DNA from: Eutreptiella sp. 'Long Island Sound 2002'
Lineage: Eukaryota; Euglenozoa; Euglenophyceae; Eutreptiales; Eutreptiaceae
Length of the DNA stretch: 64,000 bases
Reading direction: 5' to 3'
Assembly: GCA_964036045.1 (NCBI GenBank)
Contig: OZ038389.1
Span: forward strand, 35,730,912-35,794,911
This document shows, one piece after another, positions 34,286 to 46,253 of this stretch. The position numbers and the translations under genes are program-made. Under the pieces are notes generated by a model. That model saw only the letters and a list, made by a program, of their open reading frames with translations, was not told where the DNA came from and made no database searches. How positions within the stretch are numbered: position 1 is the first letter of the stretch; every line of letters begins with the position of its first letter.

Positions 34286-35317
34286 ATCTTACTGTATAAC
34301 ATTGATAACGGCAATTCCTCATTGTTGGTGTTTGCTCTCATTTCTAGCTCACCCTCCATCTTCATCATTTTCTGTCCCCTTTCCTTCCCGTTTTCCTGGT
34401 CTCAGTGGTCTAGTGAACTCTGTGTTGCACTCTGTGGAGGCGGTGTGAGAAAGAAGTGCACTGTGGGCAGAGGCATGGCAACATGCTTGGACCTAAAAAG
34501 CCTTGAAGCTAAAGAAATGGATGAACTAGACTGCGCAGCACTATAGGATAAGCATTTTGCCTACACAGAAGTCAGGGGTGGGCACTTTCACAAGCCCTGA
34601 GGAGGGTTGTTGGGTCTTCTGGTGTTAGATGCTGAAACCAATTTCTTTGAAACGGAGAAAATCAGCCAGTGCAGGTCCACAACCCACGGTAGGCGTTGTA
34701 GCGCATCAAAAATCCAATCCATGAGCCTATGCCATGCAGGTATCGGGTGCAGTACTGATTTCAACGGCCCTGACATTTCCAGGGCGGGGGGTAGAATCCC
34801 AAGACCAGACTCCACCACAGCGACCACTGTGTTCCCGTACACTGGACTGCCCCGTATTTGGCGAATTCAGATATGCCACCAAAAACAATGAAAGTTCTTT
34901 TTGATTACGCCTCCTTCCCCCATGGACCCCCTTTCTCAGGTGGGGCCCGGGCTGAGAGTGGTGCATACACTGCTTGTGCAATTTTCAGCCTCGCCGCAGA
35001 GCCCGTCACAATTGCCACTGGAAGTGGGAGGCCTTTGTCCTGCCGTCCCTCTTCAGAGGAAGACTGACGCTTCAACTGGTGTTCATTGGATCAATAATTG
35101 ACCTGACCTACCATCCTCGGGCAAGCACCACTGTGCTTGGCCAGTGGGAAAGACCAAAATAGCCCACTTTTAGCACAGCAAATGGTGCGCCCTGCTTGGT
35201 CTTCAACATCTGCGTGGGTTCCTACCTCCTGCATGTATCCGGTAAGTGTGTGTCCATGTGGGCAGCTGATGTGCAGGGCTCCAGGAATCACTCCGCGAAA
35301 GCTGGCCAGGATGCTAA
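34286..35317. other. spacer, no gene seen
   Basis: Only short unrecognised ORFs. No repeats, RNA genes or mobile-element ends were identified. Confidence 0.5.
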
Positions 35318-38161
35318 ATCTCATCCCTAACACCCCTGACCCAGATCCCACACTGCACCAAAAAGCATGCAGATGGCATTCCAGGCCCAGACAAACTTCA
35401 TTCAGTGACAACAACTTTTAGGCCGTACTGAACTGGGACAGCGGTCATGCAGATGCCGCCACCCCTGAGTGCTGTACGGTGCAGGTGTGTCTGATGTCCG
35501 GAACCCAACAACAAGGCAACAGTTCACAAGCGACTCGTCAAACGTACCGCAGGTACTCTGGGTCGTGTTGTGCCCAATGAAACAAGGGCCACCAATGCAG
35601 ATTTCCGACCAAAGATCAGATACAGAGCTCCGGCTCAAAAAAGGTTCTGAATCTCCTCCCTAACACCCCTGACCCAGATCCCACACTTCACCAAAAAGCA
35701 TGCAGATGGCATTCCAGGCCCAGACACACTTCATTCAGTGACAACAAATTTTAGACCGTATTGAACTGGGACAGCGGTCATGCAGATGCCGCCACCCCTG
35801 AGTGCTGTACGGTGCAGGTGTGTCTGATGTCCGAAACCCAACAACAGGGCAACAGTTCACAAGCGACTCGTCAAACGTACCGCAGGCACTCTTGGTCGTG
35901 TTGTGCCCAATGAAACAAGGGCCACCAATGCAGATTTCCGACCAAAGATCAGATACAGAGCTCCGGCTCAAAAAAGGTTCTGAATCTCCTCCCTAACACC
36001 CCTGACCCAGATCCCACACTTCACCAAAAAGCATGCAGATGGCATTCCAGGCCCAGACACACTGCATTCAGTGACAACAACTTTTCGGCCGTACTGAACT
36101 GGGACAGCGGTCATGCAGATGCCGCCACCCCTGAGTGCTGTACGGTGCAGGTGTGTCTGATGTCCGAAACCCAACAACAAGGCAACAGTTCACAAGCGAC
36201 TCGTCAAACGTACCGCAGGCACTCTGGGTCGTGTTGTGCCCAATGAAACAAGGGCCACCAATGCAGATTTCCGACCAAAGATCAGATACAGAGCTCCGGC
36301 TCAAAAAAGGTTCTGAATCTCCTCCCTAACACCCCTGACCCAGATCCCACACTTCACCAAAAAGCATGCAGATGGCATTCCAGGCCCAGACACACTGCAT
36401 TCAGTGACAACAACTTTTAGGCCGTACTGAACTGGGACAGCGGTCATGCAGATGCCGCCACCCCTGAGTGCTGTACGGTGCAGGTGTGTCTGATGTCCGA
36501 AACCCAACAACAAGGCAACAGTTCATAAGCGACTCGTCAAACGTACCGCAGGCACTCTGGGTCGTGTTGTGCCCAATGAAACAAGGGCCACCAATGCAGA
36601 TTTCCGACCAAAGATCAGATACAGAGCTCCGGCTCAAAAAAGGTTCTGAATCTCCTCCCTAACACCCCTGACCCAGATCCCACACTTCACCAAAAAGCAT
36701 GCAGATGGCATTCCAGGCCCAGACACACTGCATTCAGTGACAACAACTTTTAGGCCGTACTGAACTGGGACAGCGGTCATGCAGATGCCGCCACCCCTGA
36801 GTGCTGTACGGTGCAGGTGTGTCTGATGTCCGAAACCCAACAACAGGGCAACAGTTCACAAGCGACTCGTCAAACGTACCGCAGGCACTCTGGGTCGTGT
36901 TGTGCCCAATGAAACAAGGGCCACCAATGCAGATTTCCGACCAAAGATCAGATACAGAGCTCCGGCTCAAAAAAGGTTCTGAATCTCCTCCCTAACACCC
37001 CTGACCCAGATCCCACACTTCACCAAAAAGCATGCAGATGGCATTCCAGGCCCAGACACACTGCATTCAGTGACAACAACCTTTAGGCCGTACTGAACTG
37101 GGACAGCGGTCATGCAGATGCCGCCACCCCTGAGTGCTGTACGGTGCAGGTGTGTCTGATGTCCGAAACCCAACAACAAGGCAACAGTTCACAAGCGACT
37201 CGTCAAACGTACCGCAGGCACTCTGGGTCGTGTTGTGCCCAATGAAACAAGGGCCACCAATGCAGATTTCCGACCAAAGATCAGATACAGAGCTCCGGCT
37301 CAAAAAAGGTTCTGAATCTCCTCCCTAACACCCCTGACCCAGATCCCACACTTCACCAAAAAGCATGCAGATGGCATTCCAGGCCCAGACACACTGCATT
37401 CAGTGACAACAACCTTTAGGCCGTACTGAACTGGGACAGCGGTCATGCAGATGCCGCCACCCCTGAGTGCTGTACGGTGCAGGTGTGTCTGATGTCCGAA
37501 ACCCAACAACAAGGCAACAGTTCACAAGCGACTCGTCAAACGTACCGCAGGCACTCTGGGTCGTGTTGTGCCCAATGAAACAAGGGCCACCAATGCAGAT
37601 TTCCGTCCAAAGATCAGATACAGAGCTCCGCCTCAAAAAAGGTTCTGAACCTCCTCCCTAACACCCCTGACCCAGATCCCACACTTCACCAAAAAGCATG
37701 CAGATGGCATTCCCGGCCCAGACACACTTCATTCAGTGACAACAACGTTTAGACCGTATTGAACTGGGACAGCGGTCATGCAGATGCCGCCACCCCTGAG
37801 TGCTGTACGGTGCAGGTGTGTCTGATGTCCGAAACCCAACAACAGGGCAACAGTTCACAAGCGACTCGTCAAACGTACCGCAGGCACTCTGGGTCGTGTT
37901 GTGCCCAATGAAACAAGGGCCACCAATGCATATTTCCGACCAAAGATCAGATACAGAGCTCCGGCTCAAAAAAGGTTCTGAATCTCCTCCCTAACACCCC
38001 TGACCCAGATCCCACACTTCACCAAAAAGCATGCAGATGGCATTCCAGGCCCAGACACACTGCATTCAGTGACAACAACTTTTAGACCGCACTGAACTGG
38101 GACAGCGGTCATGCAGATGCCGCCACCCCTGAGTGCTGTACGGTGCAGGTGTGTCTGATGT
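35318..38161. repeat. 333-bp tandem satellite, ~8.5 copies
   Basis: The same ORF starts recur every 333 nt exactly (35469, 35802, 36135, 36468, 36801, 37134, 37467, 37800). Units share ccctaacacccctgaccc, aaaaagcatgcagatggc and gggacagcggtcatgcag, and differ by only a few substitutions, with no length variation noted. The first unit begins inside a slightly diverged copy and the last stops after gtgtgtctgatgtc. 333 is divisible by 3, so stop codons recur in register in every frame; no ORF crosses units. Confidence 0.95.
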
Positions 38162-39550
38162 CTGTAATGTACTTGTGCTATCTTTACTAACACGTTCCAT
38201 TGTAGCTTCACTATCGCTAATGGGCTCCATTTTGAAATAAAAATAAATCTCCTTTTACAATAAAAATTGAAAATAACTCCCACCTCAATCGAGAACCCTG
38301 ACACTCAACAAGACAACAAAATGACTGAAAGCGTACTTGAATGAGTCCCACGATCCGTGGTTGAAGAAGGTCCACTTCCCAATTAGTTTAGGGATGAACT
38401 CGGAGTTGAATTGAATTAAATTGAATTGAATTTGATGAATTCAATTGATAAAATATTGTAAATACACGATCCTGCACAACAAAGGAGCACACACATGTGC
38501 AAAATACAATCAAGCCTTCTCTCCTAATGCAAGGAGAAGCGAACTCTCTTGTATAATAATTATTCTACACGAAAGCGAGTCTTCCCCAAACGATTATCCT
38601 TGCAACAAATGTCATATGTCAATGAATCTAACGTCATATGCACATCATGTTTGAAAGACCACATGACAAACTGACATTGCAAGCAAAGTACATGTGTTCG
38701 GTGATTCTCTCATCCAAATCCACCTTTGCAATGAAATATGGAAATGCAAAGACACAAGGAAAGAGAGGAGAGAGAAGTAACGAACACATAGTAAGGTAAA
38801 CTGACGGAAAAGCTTGGCGATCAATCTTCGCATGCTGTAGACAAGCTGTCTGTAAACGGACGCCCCCTATCCAAGGGCACCGAGGGGAGGAGCGAGGGGG
38901 CGACCCTACACGAACCTATAAAAGGCGACCGATAACTAGTGGAAGCGAGGGTACCCTTGGAAGGGGAAGTGGGTTCAAAGCTCGCTTACACTACTTATCC
39001 TCGTGCAGGATCTAGTAAAGCCGAAGGCTTTTAAAACATGTTTAAAACTCTCCGAAGGTGGTAGACATACCAACGCCGGCAAAATCAACTGACAAAACCG
39101 ACGACAACAAACAACGAACGCAACTACACATAACACTCAACCATAACTCAACTTGACAGTAGACAGCCCCGTAGGTATCTAAGTGAGCGCGCTACGCACG
39201 CAAACTACACAACTACACTCGCCATTCGTGAAAAGAGAGAGAGAGTGCGAAAAAGAGAGAGAGGGGAAAGGAGGTGTTTCACTCCATGTACCCTGGAATC
39301 TCATTTGCTTCTCGCACCTGTCAGTGAAGCAGCATTGGAATCGGAACGATCCATGCAACTCGCTGACTATTAAAAGATTCGAAATTTACCTGTAAATTTT
39401 CCTTTCTTCTCTCTTCATTCCTGACAATCTCTGGTCGTCGCGACTTACATTCCTGTAGCGCGGCCCTCAGGCGCGACGATCTGTCTGCAATCAGCGGCCA
39501 TCTGTCAGTATTCTACAGCGATCTGTCGGCATTCAGTACTACACATTACA
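38162..39550. other. spacer containing the right part of element D's 3' LTR
   Basis: No coding sequence is supported. The right end at 39550 looks like an LTR start on the minus strand (TGTAATGTGTAGTACTG) directly after a PPT. The left LTR boundary cannot be set because the 5' LTR is outside the window. A plus-strand tataaaag motif is at about 38919. Confidence 0.4.
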
Positions 39551-39560
39551 CCCCCTTCCT
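39551..39560 (-). other. element D polypurine tract
   Basis: AGGAAGGGGG on the minus strand, followed by TGTAATG, the apparent start of the 3' LTR. Element B shows the same arrangement (GGAGGGGGAG then TGTAAG). Confidence 0.6.
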
Positions 39561-40374
39561 AAGCCATGATAATGGCTGAAAAACCACTCCATGTGGAGGA
39601 CTGATCGCGGTTCGTTCAAACAAGCACTATATGCCACAGTACACAAGGGAAAGAAGAGCATATCTGCAGCGCTGTTGTCACAGCGTCACCAGAAAAATGG
39701 CAGTCTGCACTCAACCTGTCAAACACAAAGCACCAAAACCCAACACAGACATACTCCAAAGAAGCACAGGCAGGGAGAGTCCGGGTTCAGAGGTAGCACT
39801 GCCCTCCCTGGGGTTACGTGTCCCTTAACCCACCGCCAGGTCGGCCTACAGTGCCAGTGCTCCGGAAAGAAATAGTAAAGGATGGGCTCCCCTTTCTGTC
39901 CGCTGGCTTCTGTGGGCAGTCAGCCCCACCAAAGAGGGTATCTCCTTTGGGAAAAATAGAAAACAGTCGCGGGGGGTAATAACTTACCATGAGCAAATGG
40001 CCTTCCATAGAAAACCCTTTTTTTAAACTCTTCCAGTGCCCAATCACTGGTGAGTGTCATGGAGGTTGTTCTCCGAATAACATAGGCTATGGCCTTTTAA
40101 TGCCCAGCGAAATCGGTGTGAGATACAAGGGGGGTGAGGGTAAAGGTTTGTGGGGTGCGGGTGCTAGGCCACCCTTCATACTCATTCACTCCGCACCAGA
40201 CAGGTAACATCAAACAGAGGGAGGGGGGGGGGGTCGCAGTAAATCGTCAGCCATGGACCTTGGGCGCCCAGACAATGTCTACAGGCATCCAATTGTTACT
40301 CAACGTCGTCACAGCGACGCATCCTCCTGTTTGGAATGTCTGACGCCCAGGCAATCCATGACTGACTGAAGACC

Positions 40375-40906
40375 TGAAAGTGCTGCCCTGGGTCGTTGAT
40401 GGTGCCGGAGGGCTCAGGGCCGGCAAGACCAGTGGGGCAGGCACGCGAGCTGTCGACCTGAACGCTGCTGTGCGGGGCAGAACCGGATACACGGACACCA
40501 ACGGAGGCGAGAGCAGCAACAACAGAAGCAAGATCCATGCTGATTGTTATCCGGCAGAAAATCCCAGTCTATGAAGAAAATTGATGCGGATTATCCTAAG
40601 TACATCTGAGTGTCCATATCTGTCTGAAAAGATTTATATAAATCCGATTGTGAAAAAATATTTGGCTGATTTGGGTTCGGGCGCGCATCAGCGGCAATTG
40701 GCGATTCCAGGTAAATGATCGGAACGCGACGGATTTACGATGAATGGACCGCGGAATCAGATCCGGCATATCAGAAATATATAGGTCTGATCCTGAGACT
40801 GAACTGCGAGGCGGTGATTCCGCCGAAGCAGAGAAAATGGCCAAAATGTAGCAATCTGGGGCAGATCTGTGAAAATCTGAGCAGATGGGGGTTAGCCGCA
40901 CTTACA
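40375..40906 (-). repeat. element B 3' LTR (532 bp)
   Basis: On the minus strand it starts TGTAAGTGCGGC and ends GCAGCACTTTCA. A TATATATT box lies at 40777-40784 (minus). The first ~54 codons of gag are present at 40538-40375, as in the 5' LTR. Confidence 0.95.
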
Positions 40907-40917
40907 CTCCCCCTCCA
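40907..40917 (-). other. element B polypurine tract
   Basis: TTGGAGGGGGAG-type purine run on the minus strand immediately before the TGTAAG start of the 3' LTR. Confidence 0.85.
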
Positions 40918-42754
40918 AAAACACACTGGGGTGTGTCGCTACGTCAACGAAGAACGTAGTGCGGGTAAGTCCCAGAAAAAAAATAGAAATGTAGCCTCGA
41001 TGGGGCGAAATCTGCTTGATCTGACCTGATTTGGGCTGAATTGGCACTGAATCAGGATGCATGAACCTGAAATGAGACAGAATGAGAAGTGACAAACAGT
41101 CCTCCGTGCAGTAAAACATTAGGTTAAGGGCTAAAAAGCATGTAAACGTATCGAGAATCGATTCCAAATCATGCCCTGGTTGAGAATGAGGTACATTATT
41201 GGTGGATTGAGTGGGAGCATCAAGAAATGAGGTGACATCTCGGCGCTCTGGCACAGTTTAGCTGTCGCGGGCACGCTACGGTGTCCTCCACGTACTCTAC
41301 ATCGTGTTAATCCCGCTTTTCTCGTTCTGAAAAGTGCAGCATGTGCGTCAGATTTGGCGCATCTGGTGGATGATCACAAGATTCAGCAAGATTGAGATTC
41401 AATTTGGGCAAAGATGAAGGAGCTGAAACAATCACAGAGAGGGAAAACAAATACAGGTGTAGTCTGTAGGCCCTAAGTGAACCATGGAAGGTAGGGATGT
41501 TTTTCTGTTCACTTATCTGTACACAGATCTTCGAGGAATGAGAGGAGATGACAAGGAAATCAACCTAAACTGTCCTAAAATCAGCAAATTCCCTAAGATG
41601 AAAGTGAAATGAAGCGGAATGTCTAGAACTGAAACTACTAACACTTTCGTTTAGACTAGAGTTAATATATATTGTCGTTTATTCAGCTCAATTGTGCTTT
41701 CCGGCACGTTGGTTCGCGAGCATCCAACAGATTCCATGAAAATGTGGATCATGTGATGATGCATCATGATGGGACATGCTGGCCCTGGATCCTTGGCATG
41801 TAACGCGCCGAAGGTTCGCTGAAGGCGCTTTACTGACAGTATATAACTGAGAGACACCGCATAATCCTTTATTTACAGTGGCGGCGGTGTCAATCGACTT
41901 GGACAAGGCCCATCTTTCGATTGAGTCCCACAAGACACTTGGATTCACCATTTTCGACAGTTTCAGGTCGGATTGAGCTCACATTGGCGTGTGCCAAAAA
42001 TACAACGAAGCTTACGGACCTCCGAAGTTGCTGTTAGAAGTCCCTAGAGCTCCTATGTGAAGGTTGTCTGAACAATTGACGTCGGGGTTTTGCTGCAACA
42101 GTGCAGAATGATGGACAAACCTGAGGAATTCAAGGTAAATTCAAGGAATCTGGATCTGAATCTGGACTTTGGCTTCAGCATCACGGCAAATGAAGGTAAG
42201 ATCTGAGTTCCTGGCGTCGCATCTAGTGCCGCCAGTACTACAGGGGGTGCCTGTAGGGGTGAATGTCGTTGGCCAACGTTTTTACTATATACATTTGCTT
42301 CCATCTGCACGAGTAGTCAAATTCCAAAGATGCACAGACCAACAGAGACAAGATTACCCCGAATCTGCCTGAATTAAGCCTGAGTTTGGTTTTTTCTGAA
42401 CACGGCAGCACACTCCGTGGCTTTCGGCAGCGTATCTACGCCTTGTCTGCCGAACGGAGACCAAAGAAAAGTTGATTGACGTCAAATTATCAAACATTTG
42501 CAGTTCTCCACATCATGTCATAATCAGGAAGAATGAACAGTGGATTGAGCAGAATGTGCTTTTTTCAAGTCGTCAGAACACTCACATTGGAATAAGTGGT
42601 CGACGGGGCGAGGCTGGAGCTTTTGTAGGAGTTGGACATGCAAGGGTTTCGAACCTACACCCTTGAGCCCTAGCGACGAGTGCCATGACGCCCTGGACTA
42701 GACGACTGTTACCCAGATTATGGCGTCGGCGACTCAAGTCACGACGGATCTCCC
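40918..42754 (-). other. element B 3' noncoding region (~1.8 kb)
   Basis: It lies between the integrase-chromodomain stop and the PPT. No ORF of substance was found. It includes a tRNA-like B-box sequence at 42636-42710. Element A keeps a comparable 2.3-kb 3' region. Confidence 0.6.
42636..42710 (-). other. tRNA-like sequence in the 3' region of element B
   Basis: The minus strand contains a perfect B-box-like GGTTCGAAACC in TAGGTTCGAAACCCTTGC, with ACTCGTCGCTAGGGCTC upstream. Proper acceptor and T-stem pairing could not be drawn, so this is a degenerate tRNA-like element rather than a tRNA gene. Confidence 0.35.
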
Positions 42755-45109
42755 TCAATTCGGCCAAGCACGAATACATGTGACCACCAACCTGTCTGGT
42801 CGGGCCCTCGTACGGCTTGGGCGCTGCAAATCAGCGGCCGAACTTGAAGCTTGGTTCTCATTTGGCTCCTGGGCTGGCCTGACCGCAGGAGGGGGGATCG
42901 ACGGATCAGCCCTGGAATGTGGCTGCTGAGGGCCGTAAAAGGCTGGATCTCGATTCACCACAGGTCTTTTTCCGTCGCTCTCCACCTGTCTGTCTGGTTT
43001 CGACAGACAGTCTGTCAGGAGTACGCCAATTTCGGGGTGCTTCTTGAGGAAGTCGATGAACCCCTTGGTGTACCCATGGACAAAAGAATGGGCTTGTTCC
43101 CAGTTGTTGTGACTGGAATCAAAGCCCCTCCACTCACATAGAAATTCCCATTCGCCCTTTTCGTCACGTCTTGCTTCTAAAATCCTCTTGAGTGCGTACT
43201 TCCCCCCTTCGATGACCCGATCGGACAAAAATTTCGAAGTCCAAAAAAGGGGTTTAACCCGATCCTTGGGGGAGGGGATCTCTCTCTTGAGGCGATCGCC
43301 CGAAACTTCAATTTCCCTGCTGACATCCACACGAATCCTCCACCTGTTCTCACCTAGACGCGCTGTAACAGCGAATGGCCCCTCCCACAAGGGAAGAAGC
43401 TTATCATCTCCGCCCAGGGTGGTTTCGGATTTTCGAAGCCAAACTCGATCATCGACTTCAATATTGTGGGGGTTTTTTCGGCCTTGATTCTGGACCCAAA
43501 GCCAGTCAGCTTGATGCTTATCGATTAATTTCGAGACAGTTTTTTCTGCTCGTTGGATTTCGTCCAAAAACAACGAAGCATCTTTACAAGGGCGAGGATT
43601 ATTCAACGGCATGTTCCACCAACACTTCTTTCCGCCAAAGACAATTTCATTTGGAGAAAGGCCATGGTACAAAGGCGTGTTGTGGTAACGGCGAAGCAAT
43701 GCGAAGAGAACTTCAAGCCAATGGAAGTCTTTCTCACTGGCGAGCTCCTTACGAAGCATATTTATAATTGAGCGGCCGGCTCTTTCGCCAGGCAGCGCTC
43801 GATGTGAGTGGATTTCACACCTGAGGTGGTGGATTCCAAGGCGAGCACATAATTCTCTCCACCATTCGGAGGTGTACTCTTTGCCTGAGTCCGTAACCAC
43901 CTCGGATGGGACGTCCCAACCTCCCATCCAGGTCTGCGCGCACCATTTGGCGGCAGCCTTGCCAGTCATTGACTCGATGTTGCAAGGCAACACCTGAATG
44001 TAGCCAGAATGACGGCACTGAATAAGGAGCACACCATTGATCTTTTTATTAGTCCAATGGCACTCTTCGTCATCGAGCTCACCGAGATAGAAGAAATCAC
44101 TGGTGACTCTGTTAAAGAGGCGCTCCGGAATAGGGTGTGGCCTCAGATGGCCGTGCTTCTTCGCGCTGGGGGGCGTCGAGACAGCACATTGGGCACATCC
44201 GGCGGCTACTTTCATGCAATGAGTATATAGCCTTGAGCCAAACAACCTATGTTTAATCATCGACCATAATCTACGGCCATGTGCGTGGGGGGACTCCCAT
44301 TTGTGCCACCAGTTTAACACTCGGGGGACCAGGGCGTCTGGTACGCACAATTTACCCTCCATCCACAGCTTCCCCCCATCCAACGAGTACTCAGCATAGA
44401 TTCCATCCTTGTGAGCATCTTTGGATTTGAGATTCTCAAAGACCTCTTTAAACATGGAATCATGCAGATAATCGGACGTCCAGTCACGGATGATCAGGGA
44501 ATCTTTCGGCAGGGGTGGAGCTTTGGCCGGATCTCGACGCTTAATGCCCTGGATCAACCGAAATCCACTTACACGTCGGGTATAGTAAAACCGTTTCACA
44601 CTCCCTGAGGAGGGATCGGTGACTTTCTCCACGACTTTCAGTGATTTGGTGACAATCTCATGGGCATGCGCCGGATCTGAGAAGGCCGTGATGTCGTGAC
44701 ACGGTAATGCATGCTGTTTAACAGCGCATTGCATGCATTCACGTCGGATGAGCTTTTTTTCTTCTTGATCCCACTCAATCACGACGTGGCGGTCCTGCTC
44801 AGTACCATGGATGTTGGTACTTTGCAGCCCCTCTGAAGCGGGGTAAGCCCATCGGCTCAGAGCATCCGCTACCGTGTTGTGTTTTCCAGGCAAATACGAC
44901 ACATGGAGGTCAAACAGACTGAGAAATTCGTGCCATCCGGCCCGTCGACCAGCTGGGCTCGCGACAGTATCAATGTGTTCGGTGGCCCAATACTCCAGAG
45001 ATCGATGATCCGTCAGGACCTCGACTCGATTGGTGCCAACCCACGATTGGTACTTTTTCAAAGCACAGATTATGGCGTAGGTTTCTTGCTCACGCGGCGA
45101 CCATTGCAT
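42755..45109 (-). CDS. element B pol: RNase H C-terminal part, integrase, chromodomain
   Basis: This 784-codon ORF begins in RNase H (SPREQETYAIICAL, then LTDHRSLEYW with the catalytic Asp). The integrase follows: an HHCC zinc motif (H-x-H ... AAGCAQC), then the DDE core with TSDFFYLGEL, VTDSGKEYTSEWW and an E in PGERAGRSIINML. Near the C-terminus a chromodomain reads YALKRILEARRDEKGEWEFL then CEWRGFDSSHNNWEQ. Chromodomains direct Ty3-like integrases to modified chromatin. It is offset by a frameshift from the upstream RT ORF near 45110, where the frame leaves WSRKLAP and resumes at KMQWSPREQ. The integrase-chromodomain part itself is intact. Confidence 0.92.
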   Translation of the reverse strand: MQWSPREQETYAIICALKKYQSWVGTNRVEVLTDHRSLEYWATEHIDTVASPAGRRAGWHEFLSLFDLHVSYLPGKHNTVADALSRWAYPASEGLQSTNIHGTEQDRHVVIEWDQEEKKLIRRECMQCAVKQHALPCHDITAFSDPAHAHEIVTKSLKVVEKVTDPSSGSVKRFYYTRRVSGFRLIQGIKRRDPAKAPPLPKDSLIIRDWTSDYLHDSMFKEVFENLKSKDAHKDGIYAEYSLDGGKLWMEGKLCVPDALVPRVLNWWHKWESPHAHGRRLWSMIKHRLFGSRLYTHCMKVAAGCAQCAVSTPPSAKKHGHLRPHPIPERLFNRVTSDFFYLGELDDEECHWTNKKINGVLLIQCRHSGYIQVLPCNIESMTGKAAAKWCAQTWMGGWDVPSEVVTDSGKEYTSEWWRELCARLGIHHLRCEIHSHRALPGERAGRSIINMLRKELASEKDFHWLEVLFALLRRYHNTPLYHGLSPNEIVFGGKKCWWNMPLNNPRPCKDASLFLDEIQRAEKTVSKLIDKHQADWLWVQNQGRKNPHNIEVDDRVWLRKSETTLGGDDKLLPLWEGPFAVTARLGENRWRIRVDVSREIEVSGDRLKREIPSPKDRVKPLFWTSKFLSDRVIEGGKYALKRILEARRDEKGEWEFLCEWRGFDSSHNNWEQAHSFVHGYTKGFIDFLKKHPEIGVLLTDCLSKPDRQVESDGKRPVVNRDPAFYGPQQPHSRADPSIPPPAVRPAQEPNENQASSSAADLQRPSRTRARPDRLVVTCIRAWPN

Positions 45110-46253
45110 TTTGGCGTGGGGCTAGCTTCCGAGACCAAAATGCAAGAGGGTAATGATCACCTGTGGCTTCATCAACCTGTTCAAGGACAGCTCCGATCGC
45201 GTACCTAGAAGCGTCGGTTCTTATGTAGAAGGGTCGGTCAAATTTCGGCACATGCAACGTGGCGACTTCGCAGAGGGCCGCCTTCAAGTGATGGAAGGCC
45301 TCCTCGCACTCGTCAGTCCACTTGACACGAACCTTTGAACCTGCCTTGCCCGCATCTCTCCCTACCTTCAATAATTCAGTGAGGGGGGCAGCAAATTTGG
45401 CATAATTCGGCACAAAAGTGTGGTAAAAATTGCAACAACCCAGGAATCCTCTCAATTCCGTGATCGTCTCAGGGCGCTTCCACTTCTGAATAGCGACGAG
45501 CTTCCCTGGACTGGGTCGTCGGGTGCCATTCTCAAGGAGAGAACCACAAAATTCGACTGATTTTAAAAATAGTTTTCCCTTCTTTGGCCCACAAATCAGC
45601 TGATTGGCATCAAGAATGTCCAAAACTTGGTTCAGCTGCTTTTCATGTAGGGCCACCAGCTCGGCTTCGGTCAGTCCCTCCCCCTCTGTCGCGATGATTA
45701 TGTCATCTATGTACACACTCACGAAGGCACGAAGCTCAGGATGAGCTGTAAAAAGTACATCCTCCATCATTCTTTGAAAAAGCGAAGGGGCGTTCTTCAG
45801 GCCCATGGGCATGACCGTCCACTGGACTGGGCCACATGGCGTGCACATACAGGTGAGAGGTCGGCTGTCCTTCCTCAACGGCATTTGGTGAAAGCCGTGA
45901 CGGAAATCCAGCACAGAAAACAAACGACCTCTCGCCCTCTTGGCGATTTCCTCCTCAATGAGGGGCAGGGGGTGCGAATCCGCCTTGGTTTCGGCGTTGA
46001 GGTTGCGAAAATCAACAACCATTCGCCAACCATCAATAGTGTTCTGGTCTGCAGGCGGCGGCTTCGGGACTGTGAAGGGTGCACAGCACCATTCGCTGGT
46101 CATACAACCCTCAAGCCAACCAAATTCCCTGAGATTTCTCTCAATTTTTTCTTCTGAGTATCTCATGTTTGTGTCCATGGTTCTCATAAGGACGCTGTTT
46201 CTTCGCCTTGTAACCTTCACAAAGCTCGATGAAGGCTTCACCGAACTGCCCAC
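45090..46253 (-). CDS. element B pol: reverse transcriptase and RNase H N-terminal part
   Basis: This ORF carries the RT blocks in order: FTVPKPPPADQN, WRMVVDFRNLNAETKADSHP, SVLDFRHGFHQMPL with the first catalytic Asp, VMPMGLKNAPSLFQRMMEDV and the active-site VYIDDIIIA (YIDD form of YXDD). The connection and RNase H start follow (YIRTDASRYAIGAVLEQ). The upstream part is in another frame: the RT N-terminal approach lies in the 47118-46141 ORF, and the shift probably occurred in the A-run near 46145-46150 or at about 46180. Typical Ty3-type RT; two frameshifts make this copy nonfunctional unless recoding is used. Confidence 0.92.
   Translation of the reverse strand: MGSSVKPSSSFVKVTRRRNSVLMRTMDTNMRYSEEKIERNLREFGWLEGCMTSEWCCAPFTVPKPPPADQNTIDGWRMVVDFRNLNAETKADSHPLPLIEEEIAKRARGRLFSVLDFRHGFHQMPLRKDSRPLTCMCTPCGPVQWTVMPMGLKNAPSLFQRMMEDVLFTAHPELRAFVSVYIDDIIIATEGEGLTEAELVALHEKQLNQVLDILDANQLICGPKKGKLFLKSVEFCGSLLENGTRRPSPGKLVAIQKWKRPETITELRGFLGCCNFYHTFVPNYAKFAAPLTELLKVGRDAGKAGSKVRVKWTDECEEAFHHLKAALCEVATLHVPKFDRPFYIRTDASRYAIGAVLEQVDEATGDHYPLAFWSRKLAPRQNAMVAA

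Noticed and set aside
35318-38161. CRISPR-like array or repeated protein-coding units
   Set aside because: Units are 333 bp with no unique spacers, and each ORF ends inside a unit with stops recurring in register on both strands.
38919-38926. tataaaag as a promoter on the plus strand
   Set aside because: No downstream gene on that strand; the region is probably part of a minus-strand LTR.
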